Positions 44,234 to 51,603 of a stretch of DNA of 64,000 nt are shown in pieces. Every line of letters begins with the position of its first letter. The first letter of the stretch is position 1. Under the pieces are notes generated by a model. That model searched no databases, was not told the DNA's origin, and saw only the letters and a list, made by a program, of their open reading frames with translations. The stretch is from Clavibacter zhangzhiyongii (GTDB taxonomy: Bacteria; Actinomycetota; Actinomycetes; Actinomycetales; Microbacteriaceae): positions 124,001-188,000 of the forward strand of contig NZ_CP061274.1 of NCBI RefSeq assembly GCF_014775655.1, given 5' to 3'. A program made the translations under genes and the position numbers.

Positions 44234-44977
44234 ATGACCGGCACCGTCAGCCCCGCAGCCCGCGACGACGAGCAGACCGCGCCCGGCGTGCCCGGCGTGC
44301 CGCGCGTGATCCGCGTGTTCGTGGTCGACGAGGAGGCGCCCATCACGCAGCTCCTGTCGCTCGCGCTCCGCATGGAGGGCTGGGACGTGCGCGTCTTCGC
44401 GACCGGCCGGGCCGCGATCGACGCCGCCGTCGAGGCCGCGCCCGACGCGATCCTGCTCGACATGACGCTCCCCGACGTCTCGGGCGTGGAGGTCGTCGCC
44501 GAGCTCCGCCGCGCGGGCGTCGCGTCGCCCGTCCTCTTCCTCACCGGCCGCGACTCGCTCGAGGACCGGCTCGCGGCGTTCGGCGCCGGCGCCGACGACT
44601 ACGTGACCAAGCCGTTCGGCCTCGAGGAGGTCGTCGAGACCCTCCGCGTGCTCTTCCGCCGCCGCGGCCTGGCCCCGGCCCTCGTCACCGCGGGCGACCT
44701 CGTGCTCGACCCGGCCTCGGGCGAGGCGTGGCTCGCGGGCGTGCCGCTGACGCTGGATCCGAGGGACCTCGCCGTGGTGGCCGCGCTCGCCGAGGAGCCG
44801 ACCCGCCGCCTGTCCCGACGCGAGCTGACGCACCGCCTGGCGGACGGCGGCTGGGGCGTGGTCGCCCCGCGCGCGCTCCTCGACCTGCCGTCCGTGACGG
44901 GTCGCGTGGCCGGTCGCGACCAGGTCGTGCTGGTCCGCGTCGCGGGCGACGACCTCGTGCTCGCCCCCTCGTCCTGA
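44234..44977 (+). CDS. Orphan response regulator, OmpR-like architecture
   Basis: A 247-residue protein. Residues 26-140 form a complete receiver domain: acidic pocket D32/E33, phospho-acceptor D76 in LLDMTLPDVSG, switch T104 and K126 in YVTKPFGL. The rest has the length and opening (GDLVLDPASGEAWLAGVPLTLDPRDLAVV) of an OmpR winged helix, but the usual DNA-recognition block (about VRVHVSRLRRKL) is not recognisable. So it may be degenerate or bind something else. No histidine kinase lies nearby. ATG 44234 follows ACGAGGA. LPVTG protein 2 is next on the same strand. Confidence 0.82.
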   Translation: MTGTVSPAARDDEQTAPGVPGVPRVIRVFVVDEEAPITQLLSLALRMEGWDVRVFATGRAAIDAAVEAAPDAILLDMTLPDVSGVEVVAELRRAGVASPVLFLTGRDSLEDRLAAFGAGADDYVTKPFGLEEVVETLRVLFRRRGLAPALVTAGDLVLDPASGEAWLAGVPLTLDPRDLAVVAALAEEPTRRLSRRELTHRLADGGWGVVAPRALLDLPSVTGRVAGRDQVVLVRVAGDDLVLAPSS

Positions 44978-45115
44978 CGCGGGCCGTCCGCGGCCCGCTG
45001 GCGCCCACCCCAGTCCGGGGGTCGATCCCGCGTGTCACCCCCGCAACTCCGGGGATCACGAGTCACACGCGTCACACTGCCCCGAATATTTCCCCAGGTG
45101 GGTAGCGGAAATCAA

Positions 45116-45240
45116 TACAGTCGGCGGTGGGGAGCTGATCCTCCCCGCCGCGTCCCCGAGACCCCGGAGCGCGTCCCCTCTCCCGCACGGCCGCGGCACA
45201 GCATCGACGCGGACGGGCGGTCGGCACCACTGGAGATGTC
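45116..45240 (+). promoter_or_regulatory. Conserved 5' leader of LPVTG protein 2 (-10 element plus hairpin)
   Basis: TACAGT (45116-45121) is followed by the hairpin GCGGTGGGGA (45124-45133), loop GCTGATCC, TCCCCGCCGC (45142-45151). Relative to leader 1, one A-to-G change turns a base pair into a wobble, leaving the fold intact. The remaining leader keeps the CGCGTCCCCTCTCCCGC core and the terminal GGAG before ATG 45241. The region upstream of TACAGT is not conserved. Confidence 0.55.
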
Positions 45241-46554
45241 ATGACCCGTCCCACCCCCGCCGCCGGCCGCGGCAGGTCGTTCCGCCGCGCTGCCGCGGGC
45301 GCCTGCCTCTCGGCATCGCTCGTGATCCTGCCGCTCGCGATGGCGCCCGCCGCCCACGCCGAGACCCTCCCCGCGCCCGTCGCCGAGGCGACCCCCGCCG
45401 CGGAGCCGACCCCCGCCGTCGAGGCGCCCGTCGAGACCCCCGCCGCGACCCCGACCCCCGCGGTCGAGGCCCCCGCCGAGGACGCCGCCCCGACGCCCGC
45501 GCCGACCGAGGAGCCGACGCCCGCCGTCGACGCCCCGGCCGAGACGACGCCCGCGCCGACCCCGTCCACGGGTGCCCCGACGCCCGGCGCGCCCGCGACC
45601 GGCCTGCCGTCGCTCGAGCCGACCGCGCCCGTCGTCGAGCTGCCCTTCACCTGGACCACGCCCGACCGCGGCGTCGCCCTCCCGATCAACGAGGCCGTGC
45701 CGTTCGCCGGCACCGGCACCGCGGGCAGCATCGTCACCGCCAGCTACTTCAACGCCGTGGGCGTCAAGTCGATCGCCGGCATCGGCATCGTCGGCGCGGA
45801 CGGCGCGTACGCCTTCCCCGCGAGCTTCACCGAGCTGCTGCAGGACTCCAAGACCGCGAGCGTCACCCTCACGCAGGTCGGCCTCGACCTCACCGTGAAG
45901 GGCGAGATCCGCGGCCTCGTGCGCTTCGCCGAGGCGCCCGTCGGCCCGTTCGTGCGCGCCGAGGCGTCGTTCTCGACCATCTCGCCGATCACCGTCACCG
46001 AGGCGACCAGCATCCTCGGCGGCCTCAAGGTGAACGCGACCGGCTACCTCCGCTACGAGGCCGTCGAGGTCACCGTGACCGCGCCCGACGGCCGCGTCAT
46101 CCAGCTCAGCGACGCCAACGGCGGCGTGGGCGTCGGCACGCGCTCGCTGAAGGACCTCGTGCGCGCCGACGTCGACGGCACCTTCGCGCAGCCGATCATC
46201 CTGTTCGGGGACATCCAGCCGGGCACCTACCAGGTCTCCGTCGCGGGCCTCGAGTCGGGCCTCACGCAGGGCGGCACCGTCGAGCTCACCGGCGCGGACG
46301 CCGGCGGACCGGTCATCCCGGGCCTGCCGACGCTCCCCGGCACGCCCACCCCCGCGCCGACCGCGCCCTCGATCGACCCCGCGGGCACCGCCCCGAAGCC
46401 GATCCACAAGCCGGCCGCGCACCACGACGACACGCTGCCCGTCACGGGCACCGACGGCGCCGCGGCCCTCGGCCTGGGCGGCCTCGGCGCGCTGCTCGCG
46501 CTCGTCGGCGCCGGCTCGCTCGTCGCCCGCCGCCGCCTGCGCTCCGCGGAGTAG
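45241..46554 (+). CDS. LPXTG-anchored surface protein 2 (paralogue of the gene at 32613)
   Basis: A 437-residue secreted wall protein. The signal peptide is nearly identical to that of protein 1 and also ends AHA-ET at residue 40. An Ala/Pro/Thr/Glu linker (about 41-130) leads to a 225-residue core beginning PFTWTTPDR, with RFAEAPVGPFVRAE, TGYLRYEAVEVTV and GLESGLTQGG matching protein 1. The tail has LPVTG at 399-403, a helix and ARRRLRSAE. The two differ most in the repetitive linker. A sortase elsewhere must anchor it. Function is unknown; adhesion or host contact is speculation. Confidence 0.85.
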   Translation: MTRPTPAAGRGRSFRRAAAGACLSASLVILPLAMAPAAHAETLPAPVAEATPAAEPTPAVEAPVETPAATPTPAVEAPAEDAAPTPAPTEEPTPAVDAPAETTPAPTPSTGAPTPGAPATGLPSLEPTAPVVELPFTWTTPDRGVALPINEAVPFAGTGTAGSIVTASYFNAVGVKSIAGIGIVGADGAYAFPASFTELLQDSKTASVTLTQVGLDLTVKGEIRGLVRFAEAPVGPFVRAEASFSTISPITVTEATSILGGLKVNATGYLRYEAVEVTVTAPDGRVIQLSDANGGVGVGTRSLKDLVRADVDGTFAQPIILFGDIQPGTYQVSVAGLESGLTQGGTVELTGADAGGPVIPGLPTLPGTPTPAPTAPSIDPAGTAPKPIHKPAAHHDDTLPVTGTDGAAALGLGGLGALLALVGAGSLVARRRLRSAE

Positions 46555-46580
46555 CGGCACGGCACCACCCGCACCACGCA

Positions 46581-46620
46581 CGACGACGGCCGGATCCCCG
46601 AGGGGATCCGGCCGTCGTCG
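46581..46620. terminator. 19-bp perfect hairpin after LPVTG protein 2
   Basis: The arms 46581-46599 and 46602-46620 are perfectly complementary around GA, starting 27 bases past the stop. The inner sequence CGACGGCCGGA is shared with the terminator of protein 1. It lies between convergent genes, so it probably stops both transcripts. Confidence 0.75.
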
Positions 46621-46651
46621 CGTGCGGGTGCGTCCGGGGGACGCGGGGGGA

Positions 46652-47404
46652 TCAGGCGCGGCGGGGGCGCGTGGCGTCCTGCGCCTTCTGCTGGGCCTGC
46701 TTCGCCTGCTGCTGCACGCTCGGGGCGTCCTTCGCGTGCTGCTGGATCTTCGGGGCCTCCTCCTCGGCCTTCGTCAGCATCGCCTCCCAGCGGGCCTGCA
46801 TCGGCTTGATGAGGCCGCCGCCGGCGCCGACGATGATGACGCCGGCGATGATCGCGAGCACGGCGATGAGGATCGGGGTGGTGACGGTCGTCGCGACCTC
46901 GATCTGGTTGAGGGCCGCGGTGATCCCGAGGAACAGGATGAAGACGGCGACGACGTTGCCGAGCACCTTCCCGTAGGACAGGCCGCCCAGCGTGTTCTGG
47001 ATGAGGCCCTTGGCGCCGGCGGCGATGGCCGACGCGATGACCACGATGATGATCGCGACGATGATCTTCGGCAGGAAGCCGATGATCCCCTGGAGCAGGT
47101 CGCTCACGGGGTTCGGCCCGAAGACGCCGAAGGCGAACTGCAGGACGAAGAGCACGAGCGTGTAGTACACGATCTTCGCGACGATGTCGGAGGCGTCGAG
47201 CTTCGATCCGGCGAGGGCCTTCTTGATGCCGCCGCGCTCGACCAGGCGGTCGAAGCCGACCTTCTCGAGCAGCTTGTCGAGGGCCTTCGAGATGACCTTC
47301 GCGACGATCAGGCCGACGACGAGGATGAGCAGGAAGAGCAGGGCGAGGGGCACGAACGCGATGACCGCGGCGAGCCCGTCCTGGAGTACGGCGGGGAAGT
47401 TCAT
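46652..47404 (-). CDS. Conserved TM-helix (MscS-like/CmpX) membrane protein
   Basis: A 250-residue protein with about five membrane helices, containing two repeats of the conserved TM-helix pattern (LVVGLIVAKVISKALDKLLEKVGFD and IIVVIASAIAAGAKGLIQNTLGG) and a Gln/Ala/Lys-rich coiled-coil tail. It resembles the CmpX/mechanosensitive-channel-related family, lacking the MscS beta domain. A role in osmotic or membrane-stress response is inferred from the family. It is downstream of the PRC-barrel stress gene on the same strand. Confidence 0.85.
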   Translation of the reverse strand: MNFPAVLQDGLAAVIAFVPLALLFLLILVVGLIVAKVISKALDKLLEKVGFDRLVERGGIKKALAGSKLDASDIVAKIVYYTLVLFVLQFAFGVFGPNPVSDLLQGIIGFLPKIIVAIIIVVIASAIAAGAKGLIQNTLGGLSYGKVLGNVVAVFILFLGITAALNQIEVATTVTTPILIAVLAIIAGVIIVGAGGGLIKPMQARWEAMLTKAEEEAPKIQQHAKDAPSVQQQAKQAQQKAQDATRPRRA

Positions 47405-47459
47405 GGGGTGGCCCTTTCAGGGTCGGGTGGGTCGACGCGGGGCGTCGGCGGAGGGTGCT

Positions 47460-47499
47460 GCGGTGGTGCGGTGGTGCGGTGGTGCGGTGGTGCGGTGGT
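47460..47499. repeat. Five exact tandem copies of GCGGTGGT
   Basis: An 8-bp unit is repeated five times without change between the DUF2382 gene stop and the TM-helix gene start. Slippage could vary the copy number. It is noncoding. Confidence 0.9.
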
Positions 47500-47579
47500 G
47501 CTCGGCCGGGCGGGCTGGATCCGCCCGGCCGGTGGCGGGACGACCGGCGGTCGTCCCGGCACCGGGGTCGTGCGGTGGA

Positions 47580-48428
47580 TCAGCGGCGGGTGGTGCCGTC
47601 CGCGTCGCCGTCGACGTCGATCTCCTCGTGGCGGACGTCCTCGGTGACGGTGCGCTCATCCGTCACGGTCTCCGTGCCGAGCTTCACGCGCTCGACGGGG
47701 ACGGTCTCCATCTGGACGACGGGGCGCTCCTCGGTGAGGACGACCTCGTGCTCCTCGTCGGAGAGGTCGGGGCCGGAGGTCGCCGCGCCCACGTTGCCGT
47801 CCGTGATCGGCTCGCGCTCGAGGCGGACCTCCTCGTGGCTGACGGGGACGGTCACGGTCTGCTGCTCGGTGACGACGTGCTTGCGCAGGCGCGCCCGGCC
47901 GGTCTCGACGCGCTCGGTGCCCACGTGGAGCTGCTCCTCGGAGCGGGTCATGGCGTCGTCGGTCGTGGGGCCGGAGGTGTCGTGGCCGACCACGCCGTCG
48001 CGGTCGCGGTCGCGGTCCGCGTCGACGCCGCGGTCGCCGTCGACGCCCGCGTGCTCGTCCTGGTCGAAGAGGCCCTGCGTGCCGGCGGCGTCGCCGGTCG
48101 TGGCGGTGGAGGATCCGCCGCCGAGGCCGTAGTGCGCGTACAGGGCGTCCTCCTCCTGCTCGCTGAGGGCGCCGTCGGCGTCGACGCGCGGGGCGTCCTT
48201 GACCTTCGCCTTGTCGTAGCGGACCGTGAGGGTCTCGCGATCCCAGTCCGCGCCCTCGAGCGGGACGAAGGACTCGGACGTGCCGAAGAGGCCCGTCTTG
48301 ACGGTGGCCCAGAGGGGCGCGTTCGTCTCGGGGTCGACGTAGACCTGGCCGACTGTGCCGACCTTGTCGCCGTCCGCGTCGTGCACGGTGGCGCCGACGA
48401 TGCTGCCGATGTCGCGGGAGTCGATCAT
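47580..48428 (-). CDS. PRC-barrel and DUF2382 domain stress protein
   Basis: A 282-residue protein. An N-terminal PRC-barrel (residues 5-75; GSIVGATVHDADGDKVGTVGQVY) is joined by an Asp/Gly-rich linker to a C-terminal DUF2382 (YsnF/AvaK-type) domain (about 165-275; EEQLHVGTERVETGRARLRKHVV). Such proteins are linked to general stress. ATG 48428 follows AGGAG. It is divergent from a TetR gene with two palindromes between, so repression by that TetR is likely. Confidence 0.92.
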   Translation of the reverse strand: MIDSRDIGSIVGATVHDADGDKVGTVGQVYVDPETNAPLWATVKTGLFGTSESFVPLEGADWDRETLTVRYDKAKVKDAPRVDADGALSEQEEDALYAHYGLGGGSSTATTGDAAGTQGLFDQDEHAGVDGDRGVDADRDRDRDGVVGHDTSGPTTDDAMTRSEEQLHVGTERVETGRARLRKHVVTEQQTVTVPVSHEEVRLEREPITDGNVGAATSGPDLSDEEHEVVLTEERPVVQMETVPVERVKLGTETVTDERTVTEDVRHEEIDVDGDADGTTRR

Positions 48429-48482
48429 GGTGATGCTCCTATTCCCCGGCGGGGTGGCCGGAGGGTCGTGGTTTCGGGTGGC

Positions 48483-48495
48483 CTTACGGTGTAAG
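48483..48495. promoter_or_regulatory. Candidate TetR operator, copy 1
   Basis: CTTACGGTGTAAG: 5-bp perfect arms around GGT. It is 55 bp from the DUF2382 start, with the same outer half-sites as copy 2; centres are 25 bp apart. Confidence 0.6.
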
Positions 48496-48507
48496 CCCGA
48501 TGCCGAC

Positions 48508-48520
48508 CTTACGCCGTAAG
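48508..48520. promoter_or_regulatory. Candidate TetR operator, copy 2
   Basis: CTTACGCCGTAAG: 6-bp perfect arms around a single C. It sits just upstream of the -10-like TACCGT (48527-48532) of the TetR gene, where bound protein would block its promoter. Confidence 0.65.
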
Positions 48521-48602
48521 CCGCGCTACCGTGAAGCCCTCTGATGCGCTCGCCCTCAGCACCGCGCTGCCCGGGCCGCGCATCCGCTGGGAGGCATCCG
48601 CC

Positions 48603-49319
48603 GTGGCAGGACGCGAGAGGGCGAGCAGGTCGGGCGCAGCGGCGACCAAGCTCAGCCGCGAGCTCATCGTCGAGACCGCGCTCGCGCAGGTCGACCGCTC
48701 GGGCACCCAGGGCCTCTCGATGCGGTCCCTCGCACAGGAGCTCGGCGTCGAGGCCATGTCCCTCTACCGGTACGTGCACGGCAAGGAGGACCTGCTCGAG
48801 GGCATCGTCGCGACGCTCATGGGCGACCTCACCACGCACCTCGCCGAGGCCCAGGGGGAGCACTGGCAGGCGTTCCTGCAGACCGTCGCGCACGAGGTCC
48901 GCCGCATCGCCACCGACCACCCGAAGGCGTTCCCGCTCGTGGCGACCCGGCACCCGGCGGCCCCCTGGCTGCGTCCGCCGCTGCGCAGCGTCGAGGTCGT
49001 CGACACCTTCCTCACCGCGCTCACCGGCAACGGGTTCACGGACGCGCAGGCCGTCAACGCGTACCGCGCCTTCAGCAGCTTCCTGCTCGGCCAGCTCCTC
49101 CTGCAGTCCGTGGTCCGCGGCGCCGAGGCGGGGCCCGCCGAGGAGCCGCTCGACGAGGGCGGCGCGGACATCCCGCAGGGCGACGGCAGCATGACCCTCG
49201 ACTCCGCGCCCGAGGTGCGCCGCCTCCGCGAGCTCCTCAGCGAGGACCGCAGCGACGAGGAGTTCGAGGTCTCGCTCGAGGCGCTCCTCGACCGGCTCGA
49301 CCGCGAGCTCTCGCAGTAG
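48603..49319 (+). CDS. TetR/AcrR family regulator with TetR C-terminal domain
   Basis: A 238-residue regulator with helix-turn-helix LSMRSLAQELGVEAMSLYRYV at about residues 36-56 and a C-terminal domain of the tetracycline-repressor type. It has an acidic segment late in the protein (EEPLDEGGADIPQGDG). GTG 48603 has GGGAGG eight bases upstream; a TACCGT promoter element lies at 48527-48532, giving a leader of about 60 nt. The paired palindromes suggest it represses itself and the divergent PRC-barrel gene. Confidence 0.9.
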   Translation: MAGRERASRSGAAATKLSRELIVETALAQVDRSGTQGLSMRSLAQELGVEAMSLYRYVHGKEDLLEGIVATLMGDLTTHLAEAQGEHWQAFLQTVAHEVRRIATDHPKAFPLVATRHPAAPWLRPPLRSVEVVDTFLTALTGNGFTDAQAVNAYRAFSSFLLGQLLLQSVVRGAEAGPAEEPLDEGGADIPQGDGSMTLDSAPEVRRLRELLSEDRSDEEFEVSLEALLDRLDRELSQ

Positions 49320-49338
49320 CGGATCCGGCGGCGGCGGA

Positions 49339-50268
49339 TCAGGGGAGGACGATCACCTTCCCGACGATGCGCCCCGACTCGGCCTCCGCGTGCAGCGCGG
49401 GCAGCTCGTCGAGCGCGATGCGCCGCGTGACCTCCACCGTCAGCGCGCCGGCGTCGACGAGCGCCACAAGCTCCGCGAGCCGCTCCCGGTCCGGCCGGAC
49501 GAACACGGTGGCCGCGCGCACGTCGCGCGCGTCGTCGCCGGGGGTCGCCATGAAGGCCGTCGTGCTCACCACGGCGCCGCCGTCGCGCACCGCGGCGACG
49601 TAGGAGGCGAACAGCTCCGGCTCGATCGGCGCGAGGTTGAGCAGCACGTCGACCCGGCCGTCGAGCGCGCCGAGCAGGTCGGTGGTCGTGCGGTCGACGA
49701 CCTGGTCCGCTCCGGCGGCGCGGACGGCCGCCTCGCTGCGGGGGCTGGCGGTCGCGATCACGTGCACGCCGAGGCGCTTCGCGAGCTGGACGGCGTACTT
49801 GCCGACCACGCCGCCGGCGCCGACGATCAGCACCCGCTGGCCCCGCTCGAGGCGGCCGTCGTCGACGAGCGCCTGCCACGCGGTCAGCGCGACCGAGGGC
49901 AGGCCGGCCGCGTCGGCCAGCGGGATGCTCGTCGGCGCCGCGACCACGGACTCGGCCGGCGCGACGACGAGCTCGGCGGCGGCGCCGTCGCGCTCCATCG
50001 GGAGGAACGCGATCACCGCGTCGCCGACCGCGACGCCCGTCACCCCGTCGCCGACCGCGTCGACCGTGCCCGCGACGTCGTAGCCGGGGATGTGCGGGAG
50101 CTCGATCGGGATGGGCAGGAACCCGCCCCGCATCCCGGCGTCCGCCGCGCTGTACGCCGACGCGGCGACGCGGATCCGCACCTGCCCGGCACCCGCCTCG
50201 GGCGCGGCGACGTCGACGACGTGGAGGACATCGGGTCCGCCGATCTCCTGGAACTGCACTGCCTTCAT
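49339..50268 (-). CDS. NADP-dependent quinone oxidoreductase-like protein (medium-chain reductase)
   Basis: A 309-residue zinc-free medium-chain reductase. It has the GroES half (MKAVQFQEIGGPDVL, then PGYDVAGTVDAVG and VGDAVIAF) and a Rossmann half with GAGGVVGKYAVQLAK at about 151-165. Such enzymes reduce quinones or alkenals with NADPH and are often under MarR control. The divergent MarR gene and two TGCTTCG-type palindromes in the shared promoter region support that here. Confidence 0.9.
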   Translation of the reverse strand: MKAVQFQEIGGPDVLHVVDVAAPEAGAGQVRIRVAASAYSAADAGMRGGFLPIPIELPHIPGYDVAGTVDAVGDGVTGVAVGDAVIAFLPMERDGAAAELVVAPAESVVAAPTSIPLADAAGLPSVALTAWQALVDDGRLERGQRVLIVGAGGVVGKYAVQLAKRLGVHVIATASPRSEAAVRAAGADQVVDRTTTDLLGALDGRVDVLLNLAPIEPELFASYVAAVRDGGAVVSTTAFMATPGDDARDVRAATVFVRPDRERLAELVALVDAGALTVEVTRRIALDELPALHAEAESGRIVGKVIVLP

Positions 50269-50287
50269 GGTCTTCCCCTTCGCATTG

Positions 50288-50305
50288 TGCTTCGAGTTCG
50301 AAGCA
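50288..50305. promoter_or_regulatory. Candidate MarR operator, copy 1
   Basis: TGCTTCGAGTTCGAAGCA, 8-bp perfect arms around a 2-bp centre, 19 bp from the oxidoreductase start. Confidence 0.65.
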
Positions 50306-50322
50306 GTACCAGGACGCTAACA

Positions 50323-50342
50323 TTGCTTCGAATCCGAAGCAA
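50323..50342. promoter_or_regulatory. Candidate MarR operator, copy 2
   Basis: TTGCTTCG-AATC-CGAAGCAA, 8-bp perfect arms. It shares the TGCTTCG/CGAAGCA half-sites with copy 1; centres are 36 bp apart. It overlaps the -35-like TTGCTT of the MarR promoter (-10 TAGGAT at 50347-50352). Confidence 0.7.
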
Positions 50343-50359
50343 CACCTAGGATGGGATCC

Positions 50360-50857
50360 ATGACGGAGACGCCCCGATCCCTGACCCCGACCCAGCTCGG
50401 CGCCTACCTCGCCTTCACCGAGGTCGGCAGCCTGCTGCGCCCGGCGGTCGAGGCCCAGCTCCGCGACGCGGGCGGCCTCAGCTACGTCCAGTTCCAGCTG
50501 CTCGCACGGCTCGGCGACGCGCCGGACGTCCACCTGCGCATGACCGACCTCGCCGACGGCGTCGTCTACAGCCGCAGCGGCCTCACCTATCAGGCGCAGC
50601 TCCTCGCGCAGCGCGGGCTCGTCACCCGGTCGCCGTCGCCGGACGACGAGCGCAGCACCGTGGTCGCCCTCACCGACGAGGGCCGCGAGGTGCTCGCCGC
50701 GGTGTTCCCCGGGCACATCGAGACCGTGCACGGGCTCCTCTTCGCGCCGCTGTCGGACGCCGATGCGGGGCACCTCGCGCGGATCCTCGGCCGGGTCACC
50801 GAGCACCTGCGCGCTGCGCCGCCGCGCTCCGCGGGCCGCCGCCGCCGGAAGGCCTGA
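50360..50857 (+). CDS. MarR family transcriptional regulator
   Basis: A 165-residue winged-helix regulator: recognition region LADGVVYSRSGLTYQAQLLAQRGLVTRSPSPDDERSTVVALT, with the MarR wing (DDERS) intact. ATG 50360 is preferred: TAGGAT ends seven bases upstream, so the transcript may begin at the start codon. An ATG three codons earlier lies inside that hexamer. It probably represses itself and the divergent oxidoreductase in response to an electrophile or phenolic compound; the ligand is inferred from the family only. Confidence 0.9.
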   Translation: MTETPRSLTPTQLGAYLAFTEVGSLLRPAVEAQLRDAGGLSYVQFQLLARLGDAPDVHLRMTDLADGVVYSRSGLTYQAQLLAQRGLVTRSPSPDDERSTVVALTDEGREVLAAVFPGHIETVHGLLFAPLSDADAGHLARILGRVTEHLRAAPPRSAGRRRRKA

Positions 50858-50889
50858 CCCCTCACGTCGACCGCCCTCCGCGGTCGGGG

Positions 50890-51435
50890 CTAGGGCCGGG
50901 CGGCGTACGCCACGGCGCACGCGACGCCCACGGCGAGCAGGGCCGGGGCGCCGAGGATCCCGCACCAGAAGCTCGGCGCCTGCCGGCCCCGCGGGAGGAG
51001 GGAGGCCGCGATCCCGACCAGGAGGCACCAGGCGGCGATGAGCGCGAGCACGGGCTGCTGGAACACCCAGATCATCGGGATCCAGTGGATCCCGACGACG
51101 ATCATGATGACGGGGGCCACGAGCTCCGGCGTGCCCCGACGCACGAGGACGGCGGCGGCGATCCCCCCAGCGACGAGCTCGACGGCGACCATCGCGACGT
51201 AGACGGTGAACGGCGCCGAGTCCACGACGAGCGCGGTCGGCGTGCCCCAGTCGCGGATCGCGGCGGGCAGCGTCAGCCCCACGACGGCGACGCCGGCCAG
51301 CGCGAGGGCCCCGAGCACGATGCGCCAGGCGGTGCGCGGCGGACGCTCCTGCGCCCACCCGGCCCAGGCGAACGTCGCCACCCCGAAGACGGCGGCCATG
51401 AAGGCGACGTCGCGCGGGAAGTCCAGCGGGATCAT
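50890..51435 (-). CDS. Polytopic membrane protein, hypothetical
   Basis: A 181-residue protein with about six hydrophobic segments, including an HWIPMIWVF block in the middle. I do not recognise a family. ATG 51435 has GGAGGGGG upstream, supporting expression. It is convergent with the MarR gene and divergent from the MocA-type oxidoreductase. Confidence 0.75.
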   Translation of the reverse strand: MIPLDFPRDVAFMAAVFGVATFAWAGWAQERPPRTAWRIVLGALALAGVAVVGLTLPAAIRDWGTPTALVVDSAPFTVYVAMVAVELVAGGIAAAVLVRRGTPELVAPVIMIVVGIHWIPMIWVFQQPVLALIAAWCLLVGIAASLLPRGRQAPSFWCGILGAPALLAVGVACAVAYAARP

Positions 51436-51603
51436 GCCGCCCCCCTCCGGCCGGGTCGCCTCCACCCTAGGACGGCGGTCGTCCCGGGGCGAGGGGTCGG
51501 GCGGTCGCCTTGTCACGCCGCGCGCCCGACCCGTACATTTGACGCGACCCGCAACGAATCACCCGCACGCGGATCCGCACCCCGTATGAGACGAAGGAGT
51601 CCC

